DNA of 64,000 nt from Neodiprion pinetum. Taxonomy: Eukaryota > Arthropoda > Insecta > Hymenoptera > Diprionidae. Of this stretch, positions 1 through 11,124 are shown one piece after another. Position numbers and translations under genes: made by a program. The notes under the pieces are model-generated. The model saw nothing but the letters and a program-made list of their open reading frames with translations, was not told the DNA's origin and searched no databases. How positions within the stretch are numbered: the stretch's first letter is position 1; each line of letters starts with the position of its first letter. Location of the stretch: contig NC_060235.2 in the NCBI RefSeq assembly GCF_021155775.2, forward strand, positions 33,396,607 through 33,460,606, in the 5' to 3' direction.

Positions 1-3000
1 CTCGAAGGCATCACGCTGAATAAACTTGCGCGAACGAGAAAAAAACATATTTATTATAGACAATTACTTTCCATGAATTCAAAAATTTTATTCACTAAAT
101 TTCCATTTCTAAAGAAAGTTACCCGGATACGCGGTTCCAACTTCATCACTTATCTAATATCGGATGCAAGAGTCTAACTTTGCACAGGAGAAGCCTCTAT
201 ACGATACAGGAGTAGCAGAAATTTGAACAAAGGTTCCTTAAACTAGATCAAGTTGTTTTAAAAAAATTAATTTTTCTTAACATCTCCATTACTTTTTGTA
301 ACATCAAGACATATTCTTTGCAGCAATTCTGAATGCAACAACAATTACCGAGCTTTAGAGGTGCCCTTGAATTTTTATACCGGTTAAATAATTCAACTCG
401 TAACGGCAGAACTTTGGTCAAATTTTTTCTAACCACCACGTGTTGTCTGACTATTTCTCCGTGTTTGTGTAGCATTCTTCCGCCTGCCAGATGACGGCAT
501 TATTTGCACTACTGTATTCCATGTTGCCTGCTGCCAGATGAAAGCACAGCACGTAAATTCGTCTCAATTTTTTTTCGGAGAATGATCCGACAGCGCACTT
601 TTTTAAAAATAAATAACGAACTTATTGTATCGTTTATCTCCCATTCTGATCAACATGTGCATGTCACAATTACTATTGTCGTCTAGACTCAACAATCAAA
701 TATCAACGACGAATTCTCAGTTCGCTTTTCTGTTATTGATAAAGCGCGTCGATATTCGGCATGAATTTTTTTTAGCAATCTTTAGTGTTACATAAAATTG
801 AAGACTTTACAGTAAAGGCCTGTCAATCAACCGCGAGGTTACTGATACCGAAGACTCTCACGCGATGAAAATACACCGGGACTAAATGTAGCAACGCAGC
901 GTAGAACCTGCAGGACATACTGTCTTTGCAAGTATAATATTTCATAAAAGACGTGCATTGGCCCGTGAATTTGGCCGATTTGGGACGTAAGCGACGTAAA
1001 ATATCATTCGCATTTTCTGTTTAGAATCAATATTGGCGCAACGTAAGTCTCATTTTAATTTCTCGTATTCCAAGCGGATAAACAGTGAATAATACAGAAA
1101 GTTAAAACATGTACCTTTTTGCATTCGAACGTTCTTACATCACTTTGTGGGACTTTGACGTCATTCGGCAGCGTTTTTAGAGAAATCACATCGACTTGGG
1201 TGAAATATTGATTCCACCAATGATATTCTAATGAGTGAACACGTAATCATGAACATTCATCCGTTGATTTCATTCGTGATTGTTAGCGAGAAGCAGAGTC
1301 ACGTTGTGCAATTACAACTTCCGTTTGAAGATGATGTATTCCGTTGGAAATTCAACATAGGAGCTGCCAGGATGGTCGAATAATCATTTCGTATTTTAGA
1401 ATTGATTTTACGTTGAATAGTAATTTATAGTATTTCCGACATTCTAATATAAACTGAGTTTAGTAGAGAGCGACTGATATACAGAGTGTCTCATTTTAAT
1501 CAATCCCGTTAAATATCTTGAAAACCGATACTGCAAGTGAAAAATGTTTCAGACAAAAGTTGTAAAGGTCGAAGGGGCAAACAAGATGAAACTGTTAGAT
1601 TTCACGTAAGTGAACCCGCCAAAGTCAGATGAAGGTCAACGCGTTTTTTTTTTTCAATGGAATGGTATATTTTTTCATTGGCATCTGAAAGGACATCAAA
1701 TTTTACATAAAAAAAATACTCGTTCGAAACATTTTTCACTCAGAAAATTGGTTCTCGAGATATTTGACTGGATTGATTAGAATGAGACACCCTGTATAAT
1801 ATTTTTGGCCGCAGGTGTTCATGTAATTGTGGTTCCTGATATGATTAAATTTGATATCAAGCTATTTGTAAGTTAATATCAATGGAAAAAAAAATCCAGA
1901 TAGATCTAATTATCCCCTATACACATTATGATTTCTACGAATTTCTTATCACCTTATCATAGAATAACAATAGGTAGACGTGGCCATTTAGCGCTTTCAT
2001 CAATAGTTACGGAAATTTCGGGATCAGTCGAGAATAGTCAAGTTACATAACTTTTCCACGCTATTACCATCACGAAAAATAAATTGAATTCTATTTTGCC
2101 TCTGTACAATACTTTCTGAGAACAAAAACTTTACAATATTGCCTTCGAGTAACGAGTCAAGTCGGCGAAACGCTATTTTTCCGATGCTATAAAACATAAA
2201 ATTGAGTGCAAATCCTCGTTGTGTTCTTCACCACTTCTCAAGTTTTTAAACTTTAGAAGGTATTTCAAGTGGGCAGTTTTTAAGAAGGAAAACGACCCGA
2301 TTCCGTTTACTTGATGCGTTCCAACATAATTGCACCATCTTTCATCAGTCACTTCAAAGAGACAAATCTCGAATTGATCAGAATCTCGAATACTTTTTAT
2401 AAACCTTATCAAAACTTTCAGCATCTGAAAATTTCTGCTACTGTAAACATCTGGTAATCTTGTTATTTTAATCAGCGCGAGCTACTCGTCAACAGGATTC
2501 AGGGTGGACTTGACGAACTCCCCAATAAGATGCAGCTCTTTAATATTTTCATGATAAGACGTGCGTGAATGGCCACTCGATGTAAAACTTGTTCTACAAC
2601 TTTCCAAATTAATTCTAATGAAATTATAAACAGTTCATATACAACCGGAACACCGGTAATCACAACGTGTTATTAATTGTTTGGCCAGGGAATAATATAG
2701 ATGAGTCAAGATTTTGTCAAGGGAAACAGAGCTGTGAAATTCTCGATTACACATTATAAAGATATTGAGAACTACCTACTGAACACATTGACCTCTGATG
2801 TATAGCCAGCCCTCTCTCGTGCAGGCATTTAACGGTTTTTTGACCCCCACTTCTTCTATAATCCGTAGATTTCAACAGCTCGTATTTCGTTTACCATCCA
2901 CGTCTGCGTCCGAACGCAAGATCTGTCTAAAGTTCGAGAGAGCAGTGGATCACTACTTGGGACATAGGACAGAAGTGTACAAGGTTCACGCAAACAATAA

Positions 3001-3164
3001 TAATCGCGCGAACTATCGTGTACTTTATTGTTATCGGACTTATCAGTCAATAACAGTGTACTGATTTAGGTTTATAAGACCAAAATCTAGCCGAATCATC
3101 TCCACTTCGATTCATTTCATTTATTGCGATCAATTGCATTAACCGATAGTAACTACTGCGTGAA
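1..3164. other. Intergenic, no gene recognised
   Basis: Open frames here are short (under 90 codons), resemble no family I know and lack signal peptides or plausible splice partners. The stretch is AT-rich. The only clear structure is the inverted-repeat element at 1480-1796. The last few hundred bases should hold the promoter and leader of the first dehydrogenase, but I cannot point to a convincing core promoter. Confidence 0.6.
1480..1796. mobile_element. MITE-like inverted-repeat element with TA target duplication
   Basis: The left end reads TACAGAGTGTCTCATTTTAA and the reverse complement of the right end reads TACAGGGTGTCTCATTCTAA. Similarity continues inward through an AATCAATCC block, an AAATATCT block and a shared GTGAAAAATGTTTC motif, so each arm is roughly 80 bases. 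TA flanks both ends (1478-1479 and 1797-1798), the target duplication expected of Tc1/mariner-type insertions. The element is about 317 bases and encodes no transposase, so it is a non-autonomous copy. Confidence 0.8.
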
Positions 3165-5235
3165 ATGGAGTTCCTCAGCTTCGACGCAAAGGAAAAATCT
3201 TTGAAGTTAGAAAAAGGTGCTGTTCCTGTTCCGGGACCGGACGAAGTTTTGGTCAAAGTTGCATACGCCGGGATCTGCGGGACTGACTTGCACATAATTG
3301 AAGTATGGGTTATTAAAATAAAATAAACTAAATGAAAAGAAAAAAAAAAAAACGAGCAATCAAAACAGCCTGCGGAGCCAACTGCAGCAATGGATCTTTG
3401 TGTCACCGATTATTAACACCTTTGGCAAACAAGGTGTAGGCCACAACATAATGGCTTATAAACCGGGTTGTTTTTCTATCTTCCCAGGGTATCTTCCCCT
3501 GCAAATCAGATGGCCCAATAACACTGGGACACGAGTTCTCGGGGGTTGTGGAAGCCATCGGTACCAATGTGACAGTGTTCTCGATCGGCCAGAACGTCGT
3601 CGTAGACCCGAACGCCGGTTGCGAAAGTTGCGATTTTTGTCACAATGGGAAATATCATTTCTGTCAAAGAAGTTCACACAAAACTGTCGGGATCTTTAAG
3701 GATGGTGGCTGGTCTACCCACGCCGTGGTTCCAGAGTCACAGGTATTCCAGTTTGTAGTTTATTTTCAGAGGTCAATGGCCTTTCGCTTTCACCCAACAT
3801 GCGAGTTCCAATAACTACACCGACATATCTGATATTCGACTCACTGCAAACGATCGAACCGGTCCAAGCCGCATACCATTTACGGGTCTTACTTTATTTA
3901 TCTTAAGGTTTTCTTGGTTCCGGACGGGGTGACGTTAGCTCAGGCAGCCTTGGTGGAGCCCGTGTCCTGCTTGATTCACGGACTGGACTTGATTAACCCC
4001 ATCAACATCGGGTCCAGAGTACTAGTGATCGGGGCTGGCATAATCGGGTTCCTCTGGTCAATCGTTCTGCACTTGCAGGGTCACCGGAAATCCGTCACGA
4101 TGAGCGTTCGTCGCGAAAAGCGAAGAGAACTCTTCGAGAATCTCAGTAAGCACCGCGCTATTCGGTATCGTCGTCACAAGGGATTGAATCTTTTACAAAT
4201 AAGAAATCCAGAATTTAGATTCATTTAGATTCGAATTTCTGATTTAGATTTTTCGAATGTCTGAAAAAGCTCAGATACATCAGTAATACTTTTTGATGAT
4301 ATTTTTATACTAAGATTTTTGCCTACAAAATACACAAGCAGAACATAAGGTTCGATTAAATAATGCACGTGAAAATTTCAAACACTAGATAGTCGGTGAA
4401 CTTTCGAGTAAATAAATCAATACATCGGTTTTTCCCTTTTTCAATGCAGCAAAGTTTCATTAGTGGCATCGATATGAATTGTAGTTGATTAGTTTAGTGA
4501 TTACAGCTATCTCAACGAGACGTCAATCACGCTACATTGTCGTCTATCGTTTTACCAGATTTGGGTTACCAGGCGCTTACACCAGCTGAATTGAAAGGTC
4601 GGGAATTTGATTTGGCAATAGACTGCAGCGGTTCCAGTTCGGCAATGGAGGAAGCTTTGACCCTTCTTGGCAGAGGGGGTCGCCTGTGTATATTCGGAGT
4701 GGCCAATCCCAGCGCAGAAGTTAAAATCAATCCATTCGAGGTGAGGCCGTACGAACGGAACTACGAGTCGATAATAATTTGCGTTGTCATTCTATGCGCT
4801 GCGAAACAGCGATGCTTGAGTCTTTCGGATAACTTTTAAAATTAACGTTATTGCCATTTATGCATCAATTACAATTTTACACCGCGATCAGTGGCGGCTG
4901 CTCTGTTAGGTTGAAATGAAACGTTGAATGCATCAGAAAACGCATTTTTTACACATAGCAAATCTTCTTACTGTCACGGAGAAAACCGTGCCCGAAAACG
5001 AATAATAAATAAGGAATCATCTTTCTTGCAGGTGTACGCAAAGGAATTGACTATACTGGGTGTGAATATCAATCCGTTCTCTTTCCCAAAGGCGTTGACG
5101 TTAGTGGCATCACTCGCGGATACATATTTGGATTACGAACAATTGGGAATCGGTGTCTTCAAATTGTCACAATATGAAGAAGCTTTGAAGACATTGAAGA
5201 ATGGCCACATCACTAAAGCAGTATTCAAGTTTTAG
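3165..5235 (+). CDS. Zinc-dependent medium-chain sorbitol/polyol dehydrogenase, copy 1
   Basis: Five exons: 3165-3302, 3488-3742, 3908-4145, 4559-4740 and 5032-5235, giving 338 residues, a normal length for the family. The GroES-like N-terminal half carries catalytic zinc ligands C38 (GICGTDLH), H61 and E62 (LGHEF), and structural-zinc cysteines C91, C94, C97 and C105. The Rossmann half has the NAD(P)-binding motif GAGIIG at 173-178 and the conserved VEP at 147-149. Every zinc ligand is intact, so an active enzyme oxidising a polyol or secondary alcohol is expected. Close families are sorbitol dehydrogenase, arabinitol/altritol dehydrogenase and threonine dehydrogenase; the sequence alone does not fix the substrate. 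All introns are GT-AG and all phases close. A second copy with the same intron positions lies 5.9 kb downstream. The start is the first ATG before the conserved N-terminal strand. Confidence 0.93.
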
Positions 5236-5571
5236 ATTATCGCATGTAATAATAGAGATAGCAGCTTCATTGTAGCAATTAGCAATATTTGTTTGACTGA
5301 ACCAAATATGGTGAATCGATGTGTTATTTTGCGTCGAAAAATTTTTTTACACATCTCACCTGATTAGAAAGAAAGACAGCGTAGTGCTTTGCAGATCTTA
5401 ACAATGAGAAATAACTTGACTCGTCAAGCAAAGCGTTATTTGTTCTTGAATCAACTGAACAATGATTAAAAGAAATGATTTTTTCGTCTCAATATACGTA
5501 CAATATACGAATCAGAAAAAAAATCACTCTCTGTGTACGCGACATGTACAAACTTCTATAGGTGCAAGTGT

Positions 5572-5577
5572 AATAAA
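5572..5577 (+). promoter_or_regulatory. Candidate poly(A) signal of dehydrogenase copy 1
   Basis: AATAAA lies 337 bases after the stop codon, in TGTAATAAAGACC. It is the first canonical hexamer I see downstream; use is inferred. Confidence 0.45.
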
Positions 5578-6066
5578 GACCATTGTTGACTGATACTAAA
5601 ATATTCCAGAATCATTGTTATTGAATCCATGTAGGATTCGCACTCTATTCGCACAGCATATTCGAAATTCAATTAATTTATAACCTTCAAGCTTTTAATA
5701 TTTGATCCTTGTCATTGCAGATTTCGCTCGATTCATAACGTACAGTTCGTGTTGATTCGGATAATCACCGATGATTATATCGGATGGGTCGTCGGTAGGG
5801 TCATTTAACTTCATTCCCTGCAGCAGAGGTTTGCCTAAGATCGACCAAGATCTTCTTTAATTAAAGAAATCACTAATTTTAACGTTCATTTTTCCAGTCA
5901 ATTTTGTTTTGCCGAACGATAATGAAATTCGTTGAACGCATGGCATTCTCAACAGTAATTAAAATATTAGGGCAGATTACTGTGTTACGCCTTAATACCG
6001 ATTGCCGTATCTAGCTCGTTAATCTGACATTCGTTCGTGCAGATTAAAGCTGCTTTGACCGCCTAA

Positions 6067-6129
6067 TTGCGACGCCACGATCATCAAAGATTTCGATTTC
6101 TTCGATTGGTTACGGTCGAGGCGTCGCAA
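6067..6129. repeat. Short perfect inverted repeat
   Basis: TTGCGACGCC at 6067-6076 is matched by GGCGTCGCAA at 6120-6129, with a loop of 43 bases. It could form a 10-bp stem or be a paired protein-binding site; no neighbouring gene explains it. Confidence 0.5.
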
Positions 6130-7893
6130 CTGGCGTTAAGCTCACTACACATTGTTTTACGCATGAGTAGCTGAAGTGCTCACGGTGGTCTGGTTACAGG
6201 TATTGTACGCATTGAGCAATTCCGCGGTGTCACGATATTTGGTCGCATATAGATATCTTGTCAACGAGAATGAAATCGCTGGCTAATTTGCATCGTACGA
6301 TTGTGTATACGAGAATCAAAGGGCACGTAAGATTCGGGAATACGCTACTCTGGTATTGGCCCGATACGATACCCACACGTGGATAGAACCAATCATAAGG
6401 TGACCCGCGTGTATCTCACTGAATTAGCTCGAATTTCACAATATAATATCGGCGAGTCCTTCGATCGAACTTTCAGAATCGATATGTCCGATGGATGTGC
6501 ACGATCTTTGTCGTTTGACTGGTTACAAAGTAAAACAAATAATGTACTCGTTCTTCTTGATTGCCTCAATCTTATTTGGAGCGCATACGCCGATGCGAAA
6601 TACTTTGTTGATTATTTTCAGAGTTTGATTGGTCGATAATTAATATTGTAATGAGGACCGAGAGTTCGCGTGGGGATTCAATCGCAAGACTGTGCATTTT
6701 ACTTTACGTCTGGATAAAGTTGTAAAGTGTAAAGAGAGGATATTGTTATCCAAAGATACAATGGCACAATGATTTGATTTCGCATATACTTAGAATTTCT
6801 TTCGAGTGTTTCAAGCTCTTGAGAACAAAAATTTTAACTTATTATTTGATAATTTCGCAGCATGACTTCGTCTCGAATAGTGAGATGTATAATCGAAGCG
6901 TTTCAGTGCTTAAGTTAATCGCAATTGGTTTTATTGCATCAGTGTTTATTTATTTTATTTCATGTATACCAGCAGGATTAACAAAAGGTATATTCACCTT
7001 CGCTAAAGCATACAAATGTTTGTTACGGACTGTAGAACCAGACTAACTTTTTACATTCCCAGCCTTCGATATTAACAAAGTAAATTTCTTATCAATAATA
7101 TTCTCTGAATTTCCACATACACGTTTCACGCAGGTGTGCAAGCGAATAATACGTTTTTTATCATCCTTCATGATGATCACGTCCAAAAACAGAAACCAAA
7201 CACTAACTGCGTCGTTGTGGCTGGTTTCGAGGTGACTGACCCCTAGCCATGAGCTTTATTTTTCAAGGAACCAAAACCATACGGTAGATGAATATTTTAG
7301 TCAACACGTCGCGTTAAGACGAGACACGAATCTGCCCATTAGTTGTAATCAAATATGCCTGTGTAACTATATCGTACACACGCTACAACATGCTCAGCTA
7401 GAATTGAAAACATATATATACCTATATCCTATGTACATGCAAAAGGAAGTGTGACATGGGCAAGATACGATGCAAAAGAAGTCTCGAGTAAAATAAGCAA
7501 TCATGTTGACCAGAATAGGTGTAGACGTAAATAGATCGGCACTAGAGAACGTAAAAAAAACAGACAGCCACGTGGAGATCTGGCTAAGCGATGTGGAATG
7601 TATGAAAAAGCTCACGGAGTGGCGGCAGCGCGAAGTTGAAACAATGATGAGAATTTATCTTTCAGTCGGGACATTTTACGTGCGATTTGAAGGTGACGAT
7701 TGCTCTCAACAGTTTTAAAATACAGCGTCAGCTGGACGTCGATATGTGTATATGACATAATTCATTTTGAATATAGCTGTTAAAATTACTGGGCCGTTTA
7801 GCATGAAGTTAAACTGTTGGAAACCTGCAAGATTTATTCTTATTCACGGTTCAAACTTGCTGCTGAAGAACAAACCAATCATTTGTTATAAAC

Positions 7894-7929
7894 AAAAAAA
7901 AAAAAAAAAAAAATCAAAAAAAAAAAAAA
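7894..7929 (+). repeat. Poly(A) tract
   Basis: Two adenine runs separated only by TC. It could be the tail scar of a retroposed sequence, but no retroposon body is recognisable upstream. Confidence 0.8.
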
Positions 7930-8296
7930 GACATTAAACAAACATTAAAATTGCATATCCGCGGACTGTTACTGCCAGAAACTGGGATAAAAACTTTGCA
8001 GATAAGACGTGTCGCGGGATTCCGACGGCGTCAATTGGAAAAAGGTGTGCGCATCGGTCGACCAATGACAGGTGAGAGAGCGATGCGCGTAAGCGAACGT
8101 GTCGTGTTGAATATCGTGACGTCGATTGGGGCGCGTGTAAAAATAGGAAGATTTCGTGCAGTTCGGAGGTAATTTGGCGACGACGTCACGTCGCGTTTAC
8201 GCGTTCTTTAACCCCTGGGAGTACATATTTTTCCTGCCAGTCAAACTCCTTGAAACTAGGTATCCAAGGGTTCTCGAAGTCACTGATTTCAAAAAT

Positions 8297-8437
8297 GGGG
8301 TCAGGTCTGAGAAATTTTCAAAATTCAAAACGACGGATCTAATATGAGCGAGTATGATCAATTTTATTGTATTTTCAGTCTGCCGTACTGGATCCGTCAC
8401 ATTGAATTTTGAAATTCTGACATCGGACCCGTCTTTA
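8297..8437. mobile_element. Imperfect fold-back repeat, probable MITE remnant
   Basis: The left arm contains TTTTCAAAATTCAAAACGAC then GGATC (about 8314-8339). The right arm, reverse-complemented, contains ATTTCAAAATTCAATGTGAC then GGATCC. A GGGTC-type block outside each arm extends the pairing. Similarity is degenerate and the outer ends are unclear, so the borders are approximate. No coding capacity. Confidence 0.5.
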
Positions 8438-10921
8438 GCGACCACGAAAAATCAAGACTGCTAGGTTCCACTTTTCTAGTCCCCATAGTCTTCCGGCAAT
8501 TACATTTATTCTGTAGACACATTTTCAACGCTTTGTTTATTTGTGGTGCTCACTATATTCGCGGAATCATCGTAATCCCTCTTAACAAAAAAACAAAATT
8601 ATATGAATATAAATCTTTAATAAGCGATTCAGAAAAGCTGTCTCATATAAGAGACGCTGTGCCGCAAATGGTTAATACATAACAGTTAATATATTGATAA
8701 AAAATAGACGCTCCGTATTAAAAAAGTCAATATCGATTGACAAGCGAATCGTATCGCCCACCAGTGATAAAATAGTATACGAACACCTATATTCGCAGAA
8801 AGAAATCTTTTTGACGTCACATTGCACGGAACTCTGGGGCGCGAAGTTAATTGAATTTACGCAAATTTACATTTACGTCAAAGTTGAGGCCCTTGAGTAT
8901 AATTATTGGCGGCGGTGGTATCGTTACACAATCGGGTGTTCCCTTGAACGCTGATTTTTTTATACTTTATTTTTCTTACTTTATACGACGTGTGCCTGTA
9001 ATTATGAGTGACAATTACAATCAATCTGACTGTACAAAAAACCAGAATCCTGTTCTGCTATCAATTTTGGAATATATTTTGCTAGTTATACCTGCGGGAG
9101 TTTTTTGTCATTTTACGTCCTCTTCACCTTTGGAATGCTCAGAGTCACCGTGGTTACGTTAATTGCTTGTTTTTCAGACGTTTCTGAAAGACGGCCAAGA
9201 TTTATGCAGAGCAATGAATCGCGTGACATATTGCGTCAAACTTCGTAATTCGAAATTACAATGTTGGCCAATTTTTCACCAACCATGGGAGCCGTTCAAC
9301 TATCTTGAACAATTTCAAACAAAAATTCCAGTGCGGTTACGGAAAAATGTAGGTAAAAAATATTCGAGATTTGGTCATTGTCTTTAAGTTGTTCTTAATA
9401 TTCAGTCGCGTTCATTAAAATCGACAATCACAAATGGTCTACTTTTCCTGCACGACGATGAAATTATATTTTTTTTCCTTGACACCGTGCTCCAGTTTCA
9501 CACTGATAGTCAAGTTTGATAACAAACCGCAACAGGATAAACCATGTTCTAACAATGAAAGCTGCACTTACAGCACTTTGAGGAATGAACTCATAGTTTA
9601 TTCATAGCATAGAATACAAATTATTAAATGATATTTTTGAAAGAGAACTTTTCCGCAATGACCTGGTAACATTACAACACATGCGTAATCCGAATGTCTG
9701 CACCGGTGAGAAGAAATGCATTAAAAAAAATTCGAAGTTTTTTTTCCCCTCTAAATATTTCATGTAAATGTTTTTTAAGATTGCACGGGTGGTAAAAAAA
9801 CATTTAAAAAGTCAAACCATTCGAGATAAGTTCAAGAAAATGTCAGCCTAATCCCGGCGTCTGAACAACGTACAATTTATTGTTTTATCTCGATTATATG
9901 AAGTAAAAACGGTAGATTTCTTACGGGGTTGTAGATCAGCAAAATAAAAGAGCGAACTATTTTTTGAAACATGGTTATCTGAATACACGTTTAAGCTCAT
10001 CATAACACAACAGCGTATCAATGGCTTTCAGTAGTATTTGATATATATATATACATATATATATATATATTATTTGATAATAATACGATATCTGCAAAAG
10101 ATTTTCCAAATGCATGCGAGAAATAATGCAAAACGCAACCAATTCTCAGTGCAATGACAAATAATACACGGAGGGAAAGGATTATTTTAGTGAAGTGATG
10201 TTCGTTTGATTCAACTAAATGCGGCAAACACAATATACTCACTTGATTCAACAAAATAATTTTGCTGGTTTAACAAAATTTAGCTGAATCAACTAAAGAT
10301 TTTCTTAGACCGATAGATCTTGAATTGAGACAAATAAATATTTATTTCATCGCTCGTGGCCACACATTCAGTTGTATCAATTACTTTTTTCTCTCAGTAT
10401 GATAAATAAGTGTGCCAATCGCTATTGGAATTCGTGCTGTAATTTTTCGCCATATTTCAGATTAACGGAATGAGGTTGCAGCTTGTTGCGGTTTCCCCGA
10501 CTATGGCATTTGGGTACGTGGAATTTATGGAAAATCATAAATTTCGCGATTGTCTTACGATTCGGAGGTAAGCATGTGTTACCTCGTGGCCTGAGAATTG
10601 GACTCGGAGAAAGAATCTGGGCTGCAAAATTGTCTACGAAAGAAAATCTGATTGGGAGATTGACTTGACTCTCGATCCGTTCCGGAGATGCGAGACTCGT
10701 CGAATGACCGGAGCACGTATCGAGAGGCTTAGGAAAATCGCACGAGAGGTAATGGCGAATGATAGAACGAGCGCAGAGCGAAAAACGCAGTGGGAGACGT
10801 GAACGAGGTGCGAATGAGCGAGCAATTCCTAACGGAAAGCAAACGAGAGTAAATGTGTGGGGAAGTGGAACGTGACTAAATAAGAGCGACGTCACGCTTC
10901 GCGCACCCGAGTATTGGGCCG

Positions 10922-10927
10922 TATAAA
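10922..10927 (+). promoter_or_regulatory. TATA box, probable core promoter of dehydrogenase copy 2
   Basis: TATAAA sits in a GC-rich patch, 203 bases before the ATG of copy 2. Initiator-like TCA trinucleotides follow at about 10944 and 10964. A CRE-like GACGTCAC lies upstream at 10888-10895. The strand, spacing and base composition fit a promoter; the exact start site is not resolved. Confidence 0.55.
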
Positions 10928-11124
10928 TTGGCGCTGGTTTTGTCAAACTCAAAGTTCGCGCGTCAGTCGATCGTCCGTATTTCGCGCGTGTCGGAAGCCG
11001 CTCCGTAACCGAGAATAATCGAAAAAAAAAAATACAGAATAAAAGCATGGTGCTTGTCGATCTGCTCGCAGTTCGGTTGTTCATTCGTTGAGTCGAGACT
11101 TGTGACAATTTTCAAATTTTAGAA

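Larger units (their letters stand above)
5236..10900. other. Long spacer between tandem dehydrogenases
   Basis: After the 3' UTR of copy 1, about 5 kb hold no gene I can defend. Open frames at 6379-6639, 7503-7718, 7951-8172 and 8851-9162 are short, low in complexity or unlike known proteins. The segment at about 7980-8200 is richer in G, C and CpG than its surroundings and contains two GACGT-type motifs; it could be an unannotated promoter or leader exon. Other contents are a poly(A) tract, an inverted repeat near 6.1 kb, a fold-back repeat near 8.3 kb and TA microsatellite sequence near 10.04 kb. Confidence 0.5.

Noticed and set aside
2173..2424. 83-codon frame on - in the left intergenic region
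   Set aside because: No family resemblance, no splice partner and no promoter; its length is within chance expectation for AT-rich DNA.
10422..11108. 228-codon open frame on - opposite the copy 2 promoter
   Set aside because: It has no recognisable domain, is rich in Arg, Ser and Leu as expected from GC-rich antisense DNA, and overlaps a TATA promoter and leader on the other strand.
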